64,000 nucleotides of DNA from CALKZN01 sp050633585 (GCA_050633585.1 JBOEGT010000054.1:44010-108009); one strand, 5' to 3'; numbered from the stretch's first letter, positions 1-9,012 are shown. Notes: generated by a model not told the origin, from the letters alone. Translations and numbers: made by a program.

Positions 1-1005
1 CAACTGCAATTAATGGTTGAAAAAAATGATTCTGGGCAAACCCTAGAACAAAACGCAACGGTGTTAGCAGCGGCCCAAAAATCGTTGAGTGCCATTAACG
101 GCAAGACAGAAATGTATGGCTATATTGAACGGATTTTCTTCGGCCTCAGTTTAGGATCAATTTTGTTGCTAGTGGCAGCAGGCTTAGCCATTACCTTTGG
201 CGTCATGGGTGTCATTAATATGGCGCATGGCGAATTGATTATGTTGGGTGCCTACACGACATATGTGGTGCAGCTGTTGATGCCGAATAATATTGGTTTA
301 TCCATTGCCGTGGCACTTCCAGCGGCGTTTATTGTCTCTGGCTTGTTTGGTATTGCCATGGAGCGCAGTGTGATTCAGTTTTTAAAAGGCAGACCTTTAG
401 AAACGTTATTAGCCACATTTGGAATCAGTTTAGTATTACAACAACTCGTGAGAACGGTATTTTCTCCACAAAATAGGCAAGTGATTAATCCAGAGTTTAT
501 GAGTGGCTCTTTGCAGATTAATCCTGTGTTGTCTTTGACGTTTAATCGTTTATATATCTTGATTTTCTCGCTAATTGTTTTTGCGCTGTTGTTGTTAATT
601 CTCAAGAAGACTGCGTTGGGTCTGTATGTACGTGCTGTTTCACAAAATCGGGATATGGCCAAAGCGATTGGCATTCGGTCAGAGTGGGTTGATGCGATGA
701 CATTCGGTCTTGGCTCAGGTATCGCGGGTCTGGCAGGTGTTGCCTTGAGTCAAATCACCAATGTCGGTCCTAATTTAGGCCAAACATTTATCATCGATTC
801 GTTCATGGTGGTGGTGTTTGGTGGCGTCGGTAATTTATGGGGTACCTTGGTCGGCGCCTTTACTTTGGGTGCACTGAATAAGTTTATGGAACCGGCAACG
901 GGTGCAGTGTTAGCCAACATTATTGTTCTGGTGGGGATCATTTTGTTTATACAAAAGAAACCCCGAGGGCTATTTCCTCAAAAAGGACGGAGCGCTGAGT
1001 CATGA
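1..1005 (+). CDS. urtB: Urea ABC transporter permease UrtB (5' end outside window)
   Basis: Membrane permease of the UrtABCDE urea importer, LivH-type family. The frame is open to the first base of the window, so the gene starts upstream; the first in-frame ATG at 13 is probably internal, because UrtB proteins carry a long N-terminal extension before the permease core. The visible part has a short soluble stretch, then about eight hydrophobic segments, with the LivH-like stretch GVMGVINMAHGELIMLGAY near visible residue 67. It overlaps urtC by 4 bp (ATGA), which indicates translational coupling. Identification rests on family resemblance plus the following urtCDE and urease genes. urtA, the urea-binding protein, should lie just upstream. 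Confidence 0.93.
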   Translation, partial: QLQLMVEKNDSGQTLEQNATVLAAAQKSLSAINGKTEMYGYIERIFFGLSLGSILLLVAAGLAITFGVMGVINMAHGELIMLGAYTTYVVQLLMPNNIGLSIAVALPAAFIVSGLFGIAMERSVIQFLKGRPLETLLATFGISLVLQQLVRTVFSPQNRQVINPEFMSGSLQINPVLSLTFNRLYILIFSLIVFALLLLILKKTALGLYVRAVSQNRDMAKAIGIRSEWVDAMTFGLGSGIAGLAGVALSQITNVGPNLGQTFIIDSFMVVVFGGVGNLWGTLVGAFTLGALNKFMEPATGAVLANIIVLVGIILFIQKKPRGLFPQKGRSAES

Positions 1006-2222
1006 GTACACCCACACATAAGCCAGAAAATATGATGTCGACCATCGTTTCTGCAAGATCACGGCAAAGTATATTCTCGGATCGCGGTAGCAAGGTGTTC
1101 CTTGGTCTGTTACTCGTTCTGACAATTTATGCTGTGATTGGCAATCTATTTGTGCCAGAAAACTCGTTGTTTCATGTCAGCACACTTACCATTACCTTGT
1201 TAGGAAAATATCTCTGTTTTGCCTTATTAGCCTTGTCTGTAGATGTCATTTGGGGGTTTTGTGGCATTCTCAGTCTTGGCCATGGTGCCTTTTTTGCATT
1301 GGGTGGCTACAGCATGGGCATGTACTTGATGCGTCAAATTGGTGACCGCGGCGTGTATGGAGACCCGTTATTACCTGATTTTATGGTGTTCCTGAATTGG
1401 ACCGAATTACCTTGGTTCTGGCTGGGCTTTGATCAATTTTGGTTCGCCGTCATTATGGTGTTCTTAGTGCCGGGTGTACTGGCATTCATTTTTGGGTGGC
1501 TAGCCTTTCGGTCACGAGTGACAGGTGTTTATCTGTCGATCATGACTCAAGCCTTGACCTATGCGCTCTTGTTAGCTTTTTTCCGCAATGAAATGGGGTT
1601 TGGTGGCAATAATGGCTTGACGGACTTTAAAGATATTTTAGGCTTTTCATTGCAAGAAAATTCAACGCGCGTTTCACTATTTGCTATTACCGCAGTTGTA
1701 CTAGCAATGGCCTATGCTTTGAGTAAATGGATTGTGAGTTCTCGCTATGGACGAGTGATTGTTGCGATCCGTGATGCAGAAAATCGTTCACGGTTCTTAG
1801 GATATAAGACAGAGCGCTATAAGGTGTGGTTATTTGTCTATTCAGCGGTGCTTGCGGGTATCGCTGGTGCCTTATATGTCCCTCAAATTGGCATTATTAA
1901 CCCTGGTGAGTTTGCGCCGATTAATTCCATCGAAGTGGTCGTTTGGGTAGCTGTGGGTGGTCGTGGCACATTGTATGGTGCCATTGCTGGTGCACTGTTA
2001 GTGAATTTTGCCAAGACACGTTTTACGGGCTTATTTCCAGAAGCATGGTTATTTGCTTTGGGTGGTTTGTTTGTATTTGTCACCTTGTTTTTACCCAAAG
2101 GAATTGTTGGTTTGCTGGATAAACTATCTCAGAAACAAGTGTCACAAACCTCTGTGAACGACTCAGATGATACATCCATTGATAGTTCGTCGATGGATAG
2201 CGTGTCAGGAGAGAAGTCATGA
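1002..2222 (+). CDS. urtC: Urea ABC transporter permease UrtC
   Basis: Second membrane permease of the urea importer, LivM-type family, 406 aa. A hydrophilic N-terminal tail of about 25 residues precedes roughly ten hydrophobic segments. The LivM-like motif GFCGILSLGHGAFFALGGY lies near residue 85 and the EAA-like loop (AIRDAENRSRFLGY) near residue 255. The C-terminus ends in a Ser/Asp-rich hydrophilic tail of about 30 residues that is low in complexity and probably dispensable. The start overlaps the urtB stop and the stop overlaps the urtD start (ATGA), so the transporter genes are translationally coupled. Length is normal for the family. Confidence 0.95.
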   Translation: MSTPTHKPENMMSTIVSARSRQSIFSDRGSKVFLGLLLVLTIYAVIGNLFVPENSLFHVSTLTITLLGKYLCFALLALSVDVIWGFCGILSLGHGAFFALGGYSMGMYLMRQIGDRGVYGDPLLPDFMVFLNWTELPWFWLGFDQFWFAVIMVFLVPGVLAFIFGWLAFRSRVTGVYLSIMTQALTYALLLAFFRNEMGFGGNNGLTDFKDILGFSLQENSTRVSLFAITAVVLAMAYALSKWIVSSRYGRVIVAIRDAENRSRFLGYKTERYKVWLFVYSAVLAGIAGALYVPQIGIINPGEFAPINSIEVVVWVAVGGRGTLYGAIAGALLVNFAKTRFTGLFPEAWLFALGGLFVFVTLFLPKGIVGLLDKLSQKQVSQTSVNDSDDTSIDSSSMDSVSGEKS

Positions 2223-3058
2223 ATATAGTAGGTGCGCTACAGAAAAATACAATATGGCCTTTTCATAAATTGGAAGAAGCCGATATCGATGTGTCCAAAG
2301 ATATTATTTTGTACATCGAAGGCCTGACGGTGAGCTTTGATGGCTTTAAAGCGCTGAACGACTTAAGCATGTACGTTAAAAAAGGCGAATTACGCTGCGT
2401 GATTGGGGCGAATGGTGCTGGAAAAACAACGTTTATGGATGTGATTACGGGTAAGACGCCATGTGATTCAGGTACGGCATATTTTGGTCAGCACATTAAC
2501 TTGTTGAATAAAACAGAATCTGAGGTTGCGCAGCTAGGCATTGGTCGAAAATTTCAAAAGCCTAGCGTTTTTGAAGCGCTGACGGTGTTTGAAAACCTCG
2601 AGTTGGCGATGAAAACCAATAAAAATGTCCTCGCGGCGTTGCTGGCAAAACTCACCAACGAACAAGATGAGCGGATTCAAGATGTCTTAGAAACGATTGG
2701 GTTGACGGATGAATCTGAGCAATTAGCAGGTTCTTTATCTCATGGTCAAAAGCAATGGCTAGAAATTGGCATGTTATTGATGGCGGACCCTCAAGTGTTG
2801 CTAGTGGATGAGCCTGTGGCAGGAATGACTGCCCAAGAAACAGTGAGAACTGCGGAATTGTTAACGAGCCTTGCAGGTGAACACACCGTGATTGTCGTAG
2901 AGCATGATATGGAGTTTGTCCGAAGTATTGCGCGAGAAGTCACTGTGCTTCATCGCGGCACAGTTCTGGCTGAAGGCACAATGGATGAAATTCAAGCGAA
3001 CCCAGATGTGATTGAAGTATATCTGGGTGAAGATATGTCGATGAATGGCAATAACTAA
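2219..3058 (+). CDS. urtD: Urea ABC transporter ATP-binding protein UrtD
   Basis: One of the two ATPases powering urea import, cytoplasmic, LivG-type, 279 aa. Walker A is GANGAGKTT near residue 62. The signature region reads SLSHGQKQWLEIGMLLMADP and is followed by Walker B (VLLVDEPVAGM) near residue 195; the H-loop is VVEHDMEFV. The signature deviates from LSGGQ (LSHGQ), which is typical of UrtD. An N-terminal extension of about 30 residues precedes the nucleotide-binding domain. The gene overlaps urtC by 4 bp and is followed 11 bp later by urtE. Confidence 0.95.
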   Translation: MNIVGALQKNTIWPFHKLEEADIDVSKDIILYIEGLTVSFDGFKALNDLSMYVKKGELRCVIGANGAGKTTFMDVITGKTPCDSGTAYFGQHINLLNKTESEVAQLGIGRKFQKPSVFEALTVFENLELAMKTNKNVLAALLAKLTNEQDERIQDVLETIGLTDESEQLAGSLSHGQKQWLEIGMLLMADPQVLLVDEPVAGMTAQETVRTAELLTSLAGEHTVIVVEHDMEFVRSIAREVTVLHRGTVLAEGTMDEIQANPDVIEVYLGEDMSMNGNN

Positions 3059-3069
3059 GCGTGTAAACC

Positions 3070-3774
3070 ATGGGTAATATGATTCAATTTGAGAAGGTCA
3101 ATCAGTTATATGGCAGTTCACAAATTTTGTGGGACTTAGACTTAGATATTCAACAAGGTTCTTGTACTTGCTTAATGGGACGCAATGGCGTGGGTAAAAC
3201 AACCTTACTGAAAGTGTTGATGGGTTTGTTGCCGAGTAAAACCGGAAAGGTTTTGATCAATGAGCAAAATGTGGCGGGCAAAGCGGCAGAACTGCGTCCG
3301 CGCATGGGCGTTGGATATGTTCCTCAAGGCCGAGATATATTCCCTCAATTAACCGTAGAAGAAAATTTACGTGTTGGTTTGGCTTGTCGGCCGGATAAGT
3401 CGAAGAAAATTCCCGATAAAGTCTATGAACTATTTCCAGTGTTGTATGACATGTTGTCCCGTCGAGGGGGTGATTTATCGGGTGGTCAACAGCAACAATT
3501 AGCCATTGGTAGGGCTCTGGTCATCGATCCTAAGGTATTGATTTTGGATGAACCCAATGAAGGTATTCAACCGAACATTGTGAAACAAATTGGCGATGTT
3601 ATTACTAAACTCAATGAAGAAGAGGGCATGACAGTATTATTGGTTGAACAGAAATTGAATTTTGCGCGTCATGTGGGCAAAGAGTTCCGCTTAATGGAAA
3701 AGGGCCGTATTGTTGCCTCTGGAGAGATGTCACAACTCAGCGATGAGCTTGTGAAGAAGCACTTAGCGGTTTAA
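3070..3774 (+). CDS. urtE: Urea ABC transporter ATP-binding protein UrtE
   Basis: Second ATPase of the urea importer, LivF-type, 234 aa. Walker A is GRNGVGKTT near residue 37, the signature is LSGGQQQQLAIGRAL near residue 135, Walker B is VLILDEPNEG and the H-loop glutamine/lysine form (LLVEQKLNFA) is as usual in LivF/UrtE proteins. The start is taken at ATG 3070; a second ATG at 3079 (MIQFEK) fits the family start equally well and neither has a strong ribosome-binding site. It is the last transporter gene before the urease genes, and the short spacing suggests one transcription unit. Confidence 0.95.
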   Translation: MGNMIQFEKVNQLYGSSQILWDLDLDIQQGSCTCLMGRNGVGKTTLLKVLMGLLPSKTGKVLINEQNVAGKAAELRPRMGVGYVPQGRDIFPQLTVEENLRVGLACRPDKSKKIPDKVYELFPVLYDMLSRRGGDLSGGQQQQLAIGRALVIDPKVLILDEPNEGIQPNIVKQIGDVITKLNEEEGMTVLLVEQKLNFARHVGKEFRLMEKGRIVASGEMSQLSDELVKKHLAV

Positions 3775-3835
3775 GTTTTTTCGACCTAGTATGATAATAT
3801 TCGCACTTAACATAAAGAAGTATCGAGGTAGTACC

Positions 3836-4093
3836 ATGTTAATTGCGTATCGTCGCTTCGTGATTTTAATCACGTCATCATTGTTGTTCATGAGCTCCAT
3901 TGCATCCGCTCATCCAGAAAATTCATCTATTTTTCAAACCCTGTTCGGTGAAAGTTTAATTCACTGGTTAACGGCGCACCAAGGATTTGTTTTTGTAGCG
4001 ACAGCTGTCGTTTTGGCTATCGGGTGGTTTTTCCATCGAGCGATTGTCAAATTGCAAAATGCTAATGATGCGCAAATGAAGGTCAAACACTAA
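3836..4093 (+). CDS. Small exported/membrane protein between urtE and ureD
   Basis: An 85-aa protein of unknown function. I start it at ATG 3836 because GAGGTAG sits at the right distance upstream; an in-frame ATG at 3791 would add 15 unlikely residues. Residues 1-26 form a signal peptide ending in SSIASA, then the mature protein begins HPENSS, carries two further histidines in LIHWLTAHQG, and has one transmembrane segment (about residues 50-67) followed by a basic cytosolic tail. The histidine right after the cleavage site recalls nickel-permease-like HupE/UreJ proteins, but it is far too short to be one. Position in the urease region suggests a link to urea or nickel handling; this is inference. 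Confidence 0.7.
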   Translation: MLIAYRRFVILITSSLLFMSSIASAHPENSSIFQTLFGESLIHWLTAHQGFVFVATAVVLAIGWFFHRAIVKLQNANDAQMKVKH

Positions 4094-4117
4094 TGTGGTG
4101 TGGGGTGTTGAGAATTT

Positions 4118-5071
4118 GTGACTGATTTAAACGCCCCAAAAATAACTATTGGACCTCAATCGCCGTCCCATCTGGCAAAGGTAGGTCATTGGACAGGTGA
4201 CTTGTATTTGCGCTTTGCCAGTTCTTCTTTGCCAGAAGAGGTTGAGCAAACTACGCCAACTCGTCAAGCCTCTCAAGCGACACGTGCTATGAAAACGGTG
4301 GTGGCTGAACGCCAACATCAGGGTCCATATACGGTGCAAAGGCCTTTTTATCCTGAAGGAGGGGTTTGCCACAGCATTCTTCTGCATCCACCCGGAGGGC
4401 TAGTTGAAGGAGATGTTTTGTCGTTGAAAGTCGACTGCGAACCGGGTTCTCATGCGTTTATGACAACGCCATCGGCGGGCAAGGTCTACGAGTGCAGTTC
4501 GAGCTTTGCCGCGCAACAGCAATTATTTCATATTCACGACTGTGCGATTTTAGAATGGTTTCCGCAAGAAATGATCCTCTATGATCGCAGCAAAAGCGAT
4601 CTTAAAACCGATATCCGTTTATATGGGAATGGGCAGTTTATTGGCTGGGAAATGGTGTGCTTCGGAAGGCCTATCGCTGGTGATCATTTTTCCGAAGGTG
4701 AACTCCATCAGTTCGTTTCTTTATACCGAGATGATAAGCCGATTTTGTTGGAACGAACGCTATTCGATGCGAGTAGCGACATGCGTCAGGATGCTTATGG
4801 TTTTGCGGGCTATCAAGCCATGGGCGTGTTTCTTATGACAGGCTCGAACAAATCCCACCTCGAACGGGCACGTGAAGTGATTGATGAACTTGGTGATGAC
4901 GTGCGAGATCATATTCAAATTGGATTTACCTTGCTGGATGATGTCTTAGTTGGCAGGGTATTAATGCATCAAACACGCTTTGCTAAAACGGCATTGACTG
5001 CGGTGTGGTCTGAACTTCGAGAAGACCTGATCAATGTGCCAGCCATGATGCCGAGAATTTGGCTGACATAA
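4118..5071 (+). CDS. ureD: Urease accessory protein UreD
   Basis: Chaperone that binds apo-urease and, with UreF and UreG, delivers nickel to the active site; cytoplasmic, 317 aa. The start is a GTG at 4118, giving an N-terminal tail of about 25 residues before the conserved core. Family-typical stretches are visible: RPFYPEGGVCHSILLHPPGG near residue 78, TTPSAGKVYE near 115, EWFPQEMILYDRSK near 145 and GWEMVCFGRP near 175. Length matches the family. It precedes ureA by about 120 bp, a gap that holds a possible 24-residue reading frame. Confidence 0.95.
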   Translation: MTDLNAPKITIGPQSPSHLAKVGHWTGDLYLRFASSSLPEEVEQTTPTRQASQATRAMKTVVAERQHQGPYTVQRPFYPEGGVCHSILLHPPGGLVEGDVLSLKVDCEPGSHAFMTTPSAGKVYECSSSFAAQQQLFHIHDCAILEWFPQEMILYDRSKSDLKTDIRLYGNGQFIGWEMVCFGRPIAGDHFSEGELHQFVSLYRDDKPILLERTLFDASSDMRQDAYGFAGYQAMGVFLMTGSNKSHLERAREVIDELGDDVRDHIQIGFTLLDDVLVGRVLMHQTRFAKTALTAVWSELREDLINVPAMMPRIWLT

Positions 5072-5105
5072 ACTAAATAGAGAGATTATCAACAGATTTA
5101 ACACA

Positions 5106-5180
5106 ATGAACCGACACGACCACCACCGACAATTATTGCGATATTTACTGTTGAAATCACAGATCACTTTTGAAGAATAA
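5106..5180 (+). CDS. Possible 24-residue peptide between ureD and ureA
   Basis: A short ATG-initiated frame encoding MNRHDHHRQL followed by a mostly hydrophobic stretch and ending 12 bp before the ureA ATG. Four histidines or aspartates lie within the first eight residues (HDHH). There is no clear ribosome-binding site, and a frame of this length arises by chance easily. It is listed because it fills the only sizeable gap inside the ureD-ureA junction and its stop is well placed for coupling to ureA. Confidence 0.2.
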   Translation: MNRHDHHRQLLRYLLLKSQITFEE

Positions 5181-5192
5181 ACGAGAATCATC

Positions 5193-5495
5193 ATGGAATT
5201 AACGCCTAGAGAAAAAGATAAATTATTATTGTTTACGGCTGGTTTATTAGCCGAACGCCGCAAAGCAAAAGGGCTGAAATTGAACTACCCCGAAGCGGTC
5301 GCCTATATTTCGTGTGAAATCATGGAAGGCGCGCGTGAAGGCAGGACCGTGGCTGAACTCATGGACTATGGGCGTACCTTATTAAGCAATGACGATGTGA
5401 TGGAGGGCATTGCGGACATGATTCATGATGTTCAGGTGGAAGCCACGTTTCCGGATGGCACAAAGTTAGTGACTGTGCATGACCCCATTGTCTAA
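5193..5495 (+). CDS. ureA: Urease subunit gamma
   Basis: Smallest structural subunit of urease (urea to ammonia and carbamate), 100 aa, the normal length. The start MELTPREKDKLLLF and the stretch RRKAKGLKLNYPEAVAYIS (near residue 25) are classic for UreA, as is the C-terminal FPDGTKLVTVHDPI. The start ATG at 5193 follows ACGAGAA. It is separate from ureB rather than fused, as is usual in Proteobacteria. Confidence 0.98.
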   Translation: MELTPREKDKLLLFTAGLLAERRKAKGLKLNYPEAVAYISCEIMEGAREGRTVAELMDYGRTLLSNDDVMEGIADMIHDVQVEATFPDGTKLVTVHDPIV

Positions 5496-5529
5496 ACAAG
5501 GCATTTAATCCAAAAATAGCGAGGACCAA

Positions 5530-5841
5530 ATGATGAAACCGGGAGAATATTTAATTGATGCTGGCGACATTGAACTCAATGATGGCCGAGACACGTTGAC
5601 TGTTGTGGTCAATAACAATGCTGATCGTCCCATTCAAGTGGGTTCGCATTATCACTTTTATGAAACCAATGCGGCTTTGTTATTTGAGCGAGAGTCGACC
5701 AAAGGTTTTCGCTTAAATATTGCGGCGGGAACGGCGGTACGTTTTGAACCTGGCCAGGAACGTGAAGTTGAACTGGTGGCATATGCCGGTAAGCGTGAGG
5801 TCTATGGTTTTCGTGGTGACATCATGGGAAAAATTGAGTGA
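5530..5841 (+). CDS. ureB: Urease subunit beta
   Basis: Structural beta subunit of urease, 103 aa. It opens MMKPGEY and contains VGSHYHFYETNAAL near residue 37 and GTAVRFEPGQEREVELV near residue 70, all typical of UreB. A GAGGA ribosome-binding site precedes the ATGATG; either ATG could be used. It lies 34 bp after ureA and 94 bp before ureC, with a hairpin in the latter gap. Confidence 0.98.
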   Translation: MMKPGEYLIDAGDIELNDGRDTLTVVVNNNADRPIQVGSHYHFYETNAALLFERESTKGFRLNIAAGTAVRFEPGQEREVELVAYAGKREVYGFRGDIMGKIE

Positions 5842-5875
5842 AATAGGAGTTTTAAGAAATTAGGTGATGTGTAAA

Positions 5876-5907
5876 AACTATCAAATAACTATTTGATTTT
5901 GATAGTT
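5876..5907 (+). promoter_or_regulatory. Hairpin in the ureB-ureC gap
   Basis: A perfect 10-bp inverted repeat (AACTATCAAA / TTTGATAGTT) with a 12-base A+T-rich loop, followed by ATTTTAG. It lies 28 bp before the ureC start. The stem is A+T-rich and the T tract is short, so it looks more like an RNA-processing or stability element or weak attenuator than a full terminator. Function is inferred from position only. Confidence 0.4.
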
Positions 5908-5935
5908 ATTTTAGATTAAAAATAAGAGAAAATTA

Positions 5936-7636
5936 ATGAAAATTTCAAAACAAGCATATGCGGAAATGTACGGACCCACAGTGGGAGATCGTGTCCGTTT
6001 AGGTGATACAGCGCTCTTCATTGAAGTGGAAAAAGACTTCACCACCTATGGCGATGAAGTTAAGTTTGGTGGTGGAAAAGTCATCCGTGATGGGATGGGG
6101 CAGAGCCAAGCAACGTCAAAAGAAGCGGTCGATCTGGTCATTACTAATGCATTGATTTTGGACCATTGGGGAATTGTGAAAGCCGATGTTGGCGTGAAAG
6201 GCGGCCGCATTGTTGGCATCGGCAAGGCCGGAAATCCTGACGTGCAGCCGAACGTTGATATTGTGGTTGGACCCGGTACGGAAGCGATCGCGGGTGAAGG
6301 CAATATTCTCACAGCAGGCGGCATTGACGCACACATTCATTTTATTTGCCCTCAACAAATTGATGAGGCACTCATGTCGGGTGTGACTACCATGTTAGGT
6401 GGCGGCACCGGACCTGCCACAGGCACGAATGCAACTACTTGTACGCCAGGGCCATGGAATATTCACCGCATGTTAGAAGCCGCTGAGGCATTTCCGATGA
6501 ATTTAGGTTTCATGGGCAAAGGCAATGGCAGTCTGCCAGAAGCCATTGAAGAACAAATCGAAGCTGGCGCGATGGGTTTGAAACTGCATGAAGATTGGGG
6601 CACAACACCTGCATCGATTGATAACTGTTTAACTGTTGCTGAAAAATATGATATTCAAGTCGCTATTCATACCGACACCTTAAACGAATCGGGCTTTGTG
6701 GAAGATACGTTAGCGGCATTCAAGGGTCGCACTATCCATACCTTTCATACAGAAGGGGCTGGAGGAGGTCATGCGCCAGATATTATCAAAGCGGCCGGAG
6801 AAGCCAATGTATTGCCTTCTAGCACCAATCCGACTAGGCCTTATACCGTGAACACGGTTGATGAACACCTAGACATGCTGATGGTGTGTCATCATTTGGA
6901 TGCGTCAATCCCAGAAGATGTCGCCTTTGCAGATTCTCGTATCCGTAAAGAAACCATAGCTGCTGAAGATATTTTGCATGACAAAGGGGCTTTTAGCATG
7001 ATTGCATCAGACTCTCAGGCCATGGGCCGCGTGGGTGAAGTGGTCACACGAACATGGCAAACCGCGCATAAAATGAAACAACAATTCGGTGCCTTGCCAG
7101 AAGACAATGAGAGGCATGATAATTTTAGAGCGAAGCGCTATGTCGCAAAATATACGATTAACCCAGCTATTGCCCATGGTGTTTCCCAAGAGGTTGGTTC
7201 CATTGAAGTCGGTAAATTAGCCGATCTTGTCTTATGGAAGCCAATGTTCTTTGGTGCGAAACCGGCGCTGATTTTAAAAGGTGGCCTGATAGCCGCTGCG
7301 CCCATGGGAGACCCTAATGCGTCGATTCCGACGCCTCAGCCCGTGCACTATCGCGGTATGTTTGGCTCGTATGGGCGTGCAAAGTATGCCACTAGCCTTA
7401 CCTTTGTCTCTGAAGCGGCCATTCAATGTGGCGTTGGCGATACATTGCAATTACAGAAACAACTCTATGGTGTGAAAAATACGCGCAATATCCGCAAAAA
7501 AGACATGATCCATAATGGCTATCAACCCACCATTGAAGTGGATACCCAAAACTATGAGGTTCGCGCTGATGGTCAACTACTGGTGTGTGAGCCCGCGGTG
7601 GAACTACCGTTAGCGCAACGTTATTTCTTATTTTAG
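5936..7636 (+). CDS. ureC: Urease subunit alpha (catalytic)
   Basis: Catalytic subunit of the nickel urease, cytoplasmic, 566 aa, full family length. All active-site residues are visible: nickel ligands HIH at residues 133-135, the lysine to be carbamylated in GLKLHEDWG (K216) with H218, H245 in AIHTDTLNE, H271 in FHTEGAGGGH, the flap cysteine and catalytic histidine in VCHHLD (C318, H319/H320), and the nickel-binding aspartate in IASDSQAMGR (D359). Nothing suggests loss of activity. It is followed by ureE after 4 bp. Confidence 0.99.
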   Translation: MKISKQAYAEMYGPTVGDRVRLGDTALFIEVEKDFTTYGDEVKFGGGKVIRDGMGQSQATSKEAVDLVITNALILDHWGIVKADVGVKGGRIVGIGKAGNPDVQPNVDIVVGPGTEAIAGEGNILTAGGIDAHIHFICPQQIDEALMSGVTTMLGGGTGPATGTNATTCTPGPWNIHRMLEAAEAFPMNLGFMGKGNGSLPEAIEEQIEAGAMGLKLHEDWGTTPASIDNCLTVAEKYDIQVAIHTDTLNESGFVEDTLAAFKGRTIHTFHTEGAGGGHAPDIIKAAGEANVLPSSTNPTRPYTVNTVDEHLDMLMVCHHLDASIPEDVAFADSRIRKETIAAEDILHDKGAFSMIASDSQAMGRVGEVVTRTWQTAHKMKQQFGALPEDNERHDNFRAKRYVAKYTINPAIAHGVSQEVGSIEVGKLADLVLWKPMFFGAKPALILKGGLIAAAPMGDPNASIPTPQPVHYRGMFGSYGRAKYATSLTFVSEAAIQCGVGDTLQLQKQLYGVKNTRNIRKKDMIHNGYQPTIEVDTQNYEVRADGQLLVCEPAVELPLAQRYFLF

Positions 7637-7640
7637 AACA

Positions 7641-8177
7641 ATGTTATTAATCAAAGAAAAAATTGAGCGTGATTCTGCCGAGTTTACACACACGGTCGCA
7701 ACCCACTGGTTAACCTTGCCGTTTGATGTTCGTCAAAAAGCTCGTTTTGTCGCCACTTTAGATTCAGGGCAAGAGGTGGGGGTGCAAATTGAGCGAGGCC
7801 ATATTTTGCGGCACGGCGATAAATTAACGGCTGTCGATGGTTCTGTGGTTCAAATAAATGCGGGTGATGAGGCCGTTTCCACAGTTCATGTGAAAGATAA
7901 AAAATTGATTGCAAGAATTTGTTATCACTTAGGAAATCGTCATGTTCAACTGCAAGTTGAATCAGGTTGGTGCCGCTATTTGCAAGACCATGTCCTCGAT
8001 GAAATGGTTGAGTTATTAGGAGGGAGTATTACTCACGAAAAGGCACCATTTGAACCTGAATCTGGCGCCTATGCCGGAGGCCATCATCATGGACACCACC
8101 GCCATGATGATCACATTCATCGCGTTGAAACACCTGTTGCCATCAAAGAAATCGACGGTTTTAGCCGTGTTAGATAA
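7641..8177 (+). CDS. ureE: Urease accessory protein UreE (nickel metallochaperone)
   Basis: Dimeric nickel carrier that hands nickel to UreG for urease maturation, 178 aa. The C-terminal domain contains the conserved ICYHLGNRHVQLQ (near residue 93) with the interface nickel-binding histidine, and the protein ends with a histidine-rich segment around residue 145-158 (GGHHHGHHRHDDHIHR) typical of nickel-storing UreE forms. It begins 4 bp after ureC. Confidence 0.97.
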   Translation: MLLIKEKIERDSAEFTHTVATHWLTLPFDVRQKARFVATLDSGQEVGVQIERGHILRHGDKLTAVDGSVVQINAGDEAVSTVHVKDKKLIARICYHLGNRHVQLQVESGWCRYLQDHVLDEMVELLGGSITHEKAPFEPESGAYAGGHHHGHHRHDDHIHRVETPVAIKEIDGFSRVR

Positions 8178-8220
8178 CACAGTAAGCTGCCCGAATGATC
8201 GAATACAATAGAACTAGCGA

Positions 8221-8934
8221 ATGATAAGCAACGATTTACAAATTCTACAGTTGCTACGCTTAGTATCTCCCGCATTGCCAGTGGGTGCATTTGCCTATTC
8301 ACAAGGGTTAGAAGGCGGTGTTGAACAAGGGTGGATTCAAAACGACCAAGACAGTTTGCAATGGATTTCAGGCGTGTTGCAAAACAGTATTGCGAATTTG
8401 GATTTACCAGCGCTGTATTGGCAGAAAAAAATGATAGAAAACAATGAAATAGAAGCATTTTATCACCTTAATGATTGCATCTTTGCTTACCGAGAAACGT
8501 CTGAGTTTCGCCTAGAAAGCCACCAAATGGGGCAGGCACTGCTGAGGTTGTTGCGAGACACTCAGTCTGATGTGAATGTTGATGATCCAGAAGCGGTTCA
8601 CACCGTGCTGTACGATAAGGCTCCACAGCAGATTGACTGGGTGTCAGCTTTCGCGATTGCCGCAAGCAGCGTTAAACTCAGCGATCAACAAGCGCTGCTT
8701 GGTTATGCGTGGGCGTGGTGTGAGACCCAAGTCGCAGCGGCGATCAAGCTGGTTCCTTTGGGGCAAACGCAAGGCCAAAAGTTGCTGATCAATCTCACTG
8801 AAACGATAGCCACGTTGGTTGAGGATTTGTTAGCGAACATGCCTGATAAAGATAAAATCGGTGCGATTTCACCGAATTTAACCATTATTAGCAGCTTGCA
8901 TGAAACACAATATTCAAGGCTTTTCCGGTCTTGA
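8221..8934 (+). CDS. ureF: Urease accessory protein UreF
   Basis: Helical scaffold that joins UreD and UreG in the urease maturation complex, 237 aa. Recognisable stretches are LLRLVSPALPVGAFAYSQGL near the N-terminus, EGGVEQGWI, and ETSEFRLESHQMGQALLRL around residue 90. The start ATG at 8221 has no strong ribosome-binding site, but homologues begin close to this point. It is preceded by ureE at 43 bp and followed by ureG after 78 bp. Confidence 0.95.
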   Translation: MISNDLQILQLLRLVSPALPVGAFAYSQGLEGGVEQGWIQNDQDSLQWISGVLQNSIANLDLPALYWQKKMIENNEIEAFYHLNDCIFAYRETSEFRLESHQMGQALLRLLRDTQSDVNVDDPEAVHTVLYDKAPQQIDWVSAFAIAASSVKLSDQQALLGYAWAWCETQVAAAIKLVPLGQTQGQKLLINLTETIATLVEDLLANMPDKDKIGAISPNLTIISSLHETQYSRLFRS

Positions 8935-9012
8935 CCGCACGTTAGGTTGTTTTTGTTAAGCGGCCTGATAGACATCAACACGATTTAATCAAATAACAGA
9001 CAGAATAAGACA

